Part shown: one piece after another, positions 61,191 to 64,000 of the stretch
How positions within the stretch are numbered: position 1 is the first letter of the stretch
Layout: the number at the start of each line of letters is the position of its first letter
From: Cyanoderma ruficeps
Lineage: Eukaryota; Chordata; Aves; Passeriformes; Timaliidae
Length of the DNA: 64,000 nt
NCBI GenBank assembly: GCA_008694505.1
Contig: VZDJ01000047.1
Span: forward strand, 443,927 to 507,926
Reading direction: 5' to 3'
Position numbers and translations under genes: made by a program
Notes under the pieces: generated by a model
Databases searched by the model: none
The model's input: the letters and a program-made list of their open reading frames with translations, nothing else
What the model was told of the DNA's origin: nothing

Positions 61191-64000
61191 CACATTTTTT
61201 TTAAAAATTATTTTAAAGGTCCAGGTAAGACTAACACCATTTGGCTCATGTCTATATTAATTTTTGTTTATTTCTGTGGTGAATTGAATCTCTTTTTAGT
61301 TACTGTCTGGAGCCAGTTCAGATGTTTCTGTAGAGTGTGAAGCTTCAGCTAATAAAGTGGGGAATCTCAGAGGTGGAACAGAGTTGGTCTCTTTTTGCCT
61401 TCTGGTCTTGGAAGGCTTGGGATCACCGTGCGGGGGAATACTGGGGCTCTGCAAAGGACTATCCCAAGTGCGCTGTGACCTGAGCTTATAGAAGCTGAGA
61501 GATGTGCTTGAGAGATCTTTCCACTCTCCAGTAGTTTTATTTTGTAGGGTTTTCTCTTATTTCAGCCCTCTAATACTGACTGTATCTTAGAATAGCAGCT
61601 GAAGCTATTGCAGTATGCACTTGCATAGTCCCTCCTCCAGAATTTGTAACCAAATGCAGTTGTTCTTCAAAATGCCCAAAGTTTTGGGCAAAAACCCGTT
61701 GTGACCTGGCCTTTTCTAAGGGGAGAGTCTGTATGGTAGGAGGGGAAGCAGTGGGGCTCCACTAAAGTGAGGCAACTTGGGGGCTTGCATTGATCAGTGG
61801 CAGAACAAAAAATAGAGCTTGCTGGATGGGGGATACCTTGTCAGGTGGAAAACCCTGCCTCCACCCTGTGTACTGCAGTAATTCACTGCTCTTGGCTGTG
61901 CATTTGAACAATGCTAATTCTGCTCGAGGATTTGCTGTGCAGCAGGTTACCTGCTTGCGGTGGGCTGTGCGTGTCTTCAGCCCTAGCTTTTACAACAGCA
62001 AAGATTTTGAGGTGATGTGCAAAGGACATTTTTGAAAAATCAGTATGTGAAGAGGCATATTGTTCTATTCTGTAGTTTAGGTTGGAGATTTACAGCATTT
62101 AGGCAGCTGGAGGCTGTGCTTGCCTTGTATCATAAATGAACCAGTGCTCCTTCTTTGACTTAAGTAGGCATATGTGGCTTTTCCCCCCACTTTTTCCCCC
62201 TATTTATTTATTTTTTTAAAGTCTTGGTTGTTATCTGACTTGGCTTTTATTCTTCCTAAGAGCCTCATTTTCCACGCAGTCAGACTGCAACATCTGGAAG
62301 CAATCTCTTCTTTGGCAAGGAAAGATGTGACAAACACAATGAGGTGTAACTTGTACTTTTGTTATCTTACCTTTGTGTTTCTTAAGACATCCAAAGCCAA
62401 ACCATTTTAAAGATAAGTGGGAATTTCAGGTGCATTTTAGCAAAGCTTGGGAATGTTGTTGGGTGGCATCTTTAGAGAGTAACAAAAATATTTTCCCCTT
62501 TAATAAGCGTAGTAGTTGCATTTGTTGTACAGTTCAATAATCTTTCAGCTACTGTAATGCATGTATTGAGTGTTTTAAAGCCACATTTTACTGGACAGTG
62601 TGAATTACTAGTTGCTGCTATAAAAACCTCATAGGACTCAAGCAGTAACTGTACTTATGTTTCAAAGTAGCATTTAACTTTATTAAAGATATTGATGTTA
62701 TTAATGGTACTTTAATAAGCAGTCCTGTGACTATGAAGCACTCTTCTAACAAGCTCTTTTCCTTCTGTAATAGTTGTTCCACATATTTAATAAAACTAGC
62801 AAAAATCAAGAAGTACTTTTAATGACAGGAGGATTATTTGGTGGTGTAGTTGAGATTGGCAGACCTATTAGTGTGGTACAAAGGTCCTTGTTTGAGATTT
62901 TGCTTTTGCAGCATTAAACTGTGAAAACAAATTTTACTTTGCGTTGAGCAGTGTGTGCATTCCCTCTGGGGGCCTGTGTTTGTGTGTGCTTGGCTTTTTC
63001 TGGCTCCCTCAGCTGCTCCAGCTGGGGTCCTGAGAGGTGGAAGGTCCTGGAGGGGTGTGTGCTGTGGGATGAAAATGGGGGAGATGCATGTGCCAAAGGA
63101 GGAGGGAGAATGCTTTGAGGAGACAGCTGAGGCTGGGCAGGTGTCCGATGAGTTTAGAGACAGAAGGTGCTGTCCCGGGCCCTGTGCGTGTCCCCAGGGC
63201 TGCTCCTGCCGGCAGAGGTGTGAGTGGGAGTCCTGGTGTGAGGGGGCAGGAGTCCTGGTGCCTGCTCTCCCCGCAGAGCTGCAGCCTTGGCCGGGCTCCT
63301 CTCCTCCCAGCAGAGGGGCGGAATCCCAGCAGGAGCCTTGCAGGGTCTCCGGTTTCCCACATCGGGTGGGACAGGAGTTCTGTGCTGCAGCAGAGCTCTG
63401 CTGTGGTGGTGGTGATGCTCTGACCTTGCAGAGCTCCTCACTGGCTTTGTTGTGAAGGTGGAGCCCATCCCGTGCTGCATCCAGGGGCTGCAGGAGGAGT
63501 TCATTCAGTTGGCCGATCCAATGGAGGGCCAATCATGGGGGAAGGAAATTGTTTTGGGTTTATAATTTGCTCGCTGCTGGTTTGCCTGAGTGCCAGAAGG
63601 AGCAGCAGCTTTCCTGTGTGTTTAGAGAGGAAAGGAAAACCTACTGCTTTCAGTAACAGCCCACGGTGCTGGAAAAGCGTGTTCTGAGATGGCTCTTTCC
63701 CACTTATTCAGCAGACTTGTTGTATGAAAGAGCAAATGTTATAAAAAATGAATAAAGAGCAGGCCGGGGGAAAAATGGTACTGATGGCACAAAATCAACA
63801 ACCATCATAACAGGGCTTTTTAAAATTTTTTGAAAGATGGAGAGATGTGTGGTCCCAAGTGGTGTGGAGGGGGTGTAACTGCTGGAAGTTTAGGGGGGAA
63901 AATGTGAAGAAAGAGGCTGAAAAGATAAGAGCTGTGTGAATTCAGTCAATTTGGGTTTTTTGTTGGCAAGTTAACTGTTCAGTGGCCTTGGCATGGGGAA
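61191..64000. other. Presumed STAG2 intron to window edge
   Basis: No exon is recognised. The 62.95-63.5 kb part is more GC-rich and leaves a long minus-strand open frame that begins with TTG and has no recognisable domain. I do not call it a gene. Confidence 0.5.

Noticed and set aside
62834..63532. 232-codon minus-strand open frame
   Set aside because: It starts at TTG, has no recognisable domain, lies in moderately GC-rich DNA, and overlaps equally long open frames on the other strand.

Overview
The window is vertebrate nuclear DNA, most likely from a bird. Three things point to this: conserved THOC2 and XIAP proteins split into short exons, compact introns, and a decayed CR1-type LINE fragment. 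I cannot name the species from sequence alone. There is no prokaryotic operon, phage, CRISPR array or rRNA/tRNA gene that I can support. The gene order is THOC2 (minus), XIAP (plus), then a large CpG island where STAG2 (plus) is expected. This matches the order known from human Xq25.

Layout. 95-14134, minus strand: the first ten coding exons of THOC2 (335 codons, all splice junctions in phase), starting in a CpG island at about 13.64-14.48 kb. 14.5-18.1 kb: AT-rich spacer. 18.1-18.8 kb: CpG island with the probable XIAP promoter and non-coding exon 1. 24597-30952, plus strand: the 5'-leader/coding exon and five further coding exons of XIAP. 31-38.5 kb: XIAP 3' UTR and spacer. 38.5-41.9 kb: a large CpG island with a consensus donor at 39344/39345, a 60-base assembly gap (40398-40457) and a GC-rich higher-order minisatellite (41.5-41.9 kb). 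By synteny this is the STAG2 promoter. 41.9-64 kb: no coding exon seen. I read it as the long 5' intron of STAG2, with small GC islands at 44.5-44.9 and 61.0-61.2 kb.

Function. The three genes are housekeeping genes with separate jobs. THOC2 is the scaffold of the THO/TREX mRNA-export complex. XIAP is a caspase-inhibiting ubiquitin ligase. STAG2 is a cohesin subunit. They share CpG-island promoters, each with at least one YY1-type AAnATGGCGGC element.

Most notable observation. The XIAP model is complete for the caspase-3/7 linker, BIR2, BIR3, UBA and RING but has no BIR1. It is 398 residues against about 497 in human. An in-frame stop 63 bases before the ATG closes the exon upstream, and I found no BIR1-like sequence in the 6 kb before it. 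If real in transcripts, this is a lineage-specific loss of the TAB1-docking, dimerising domain.
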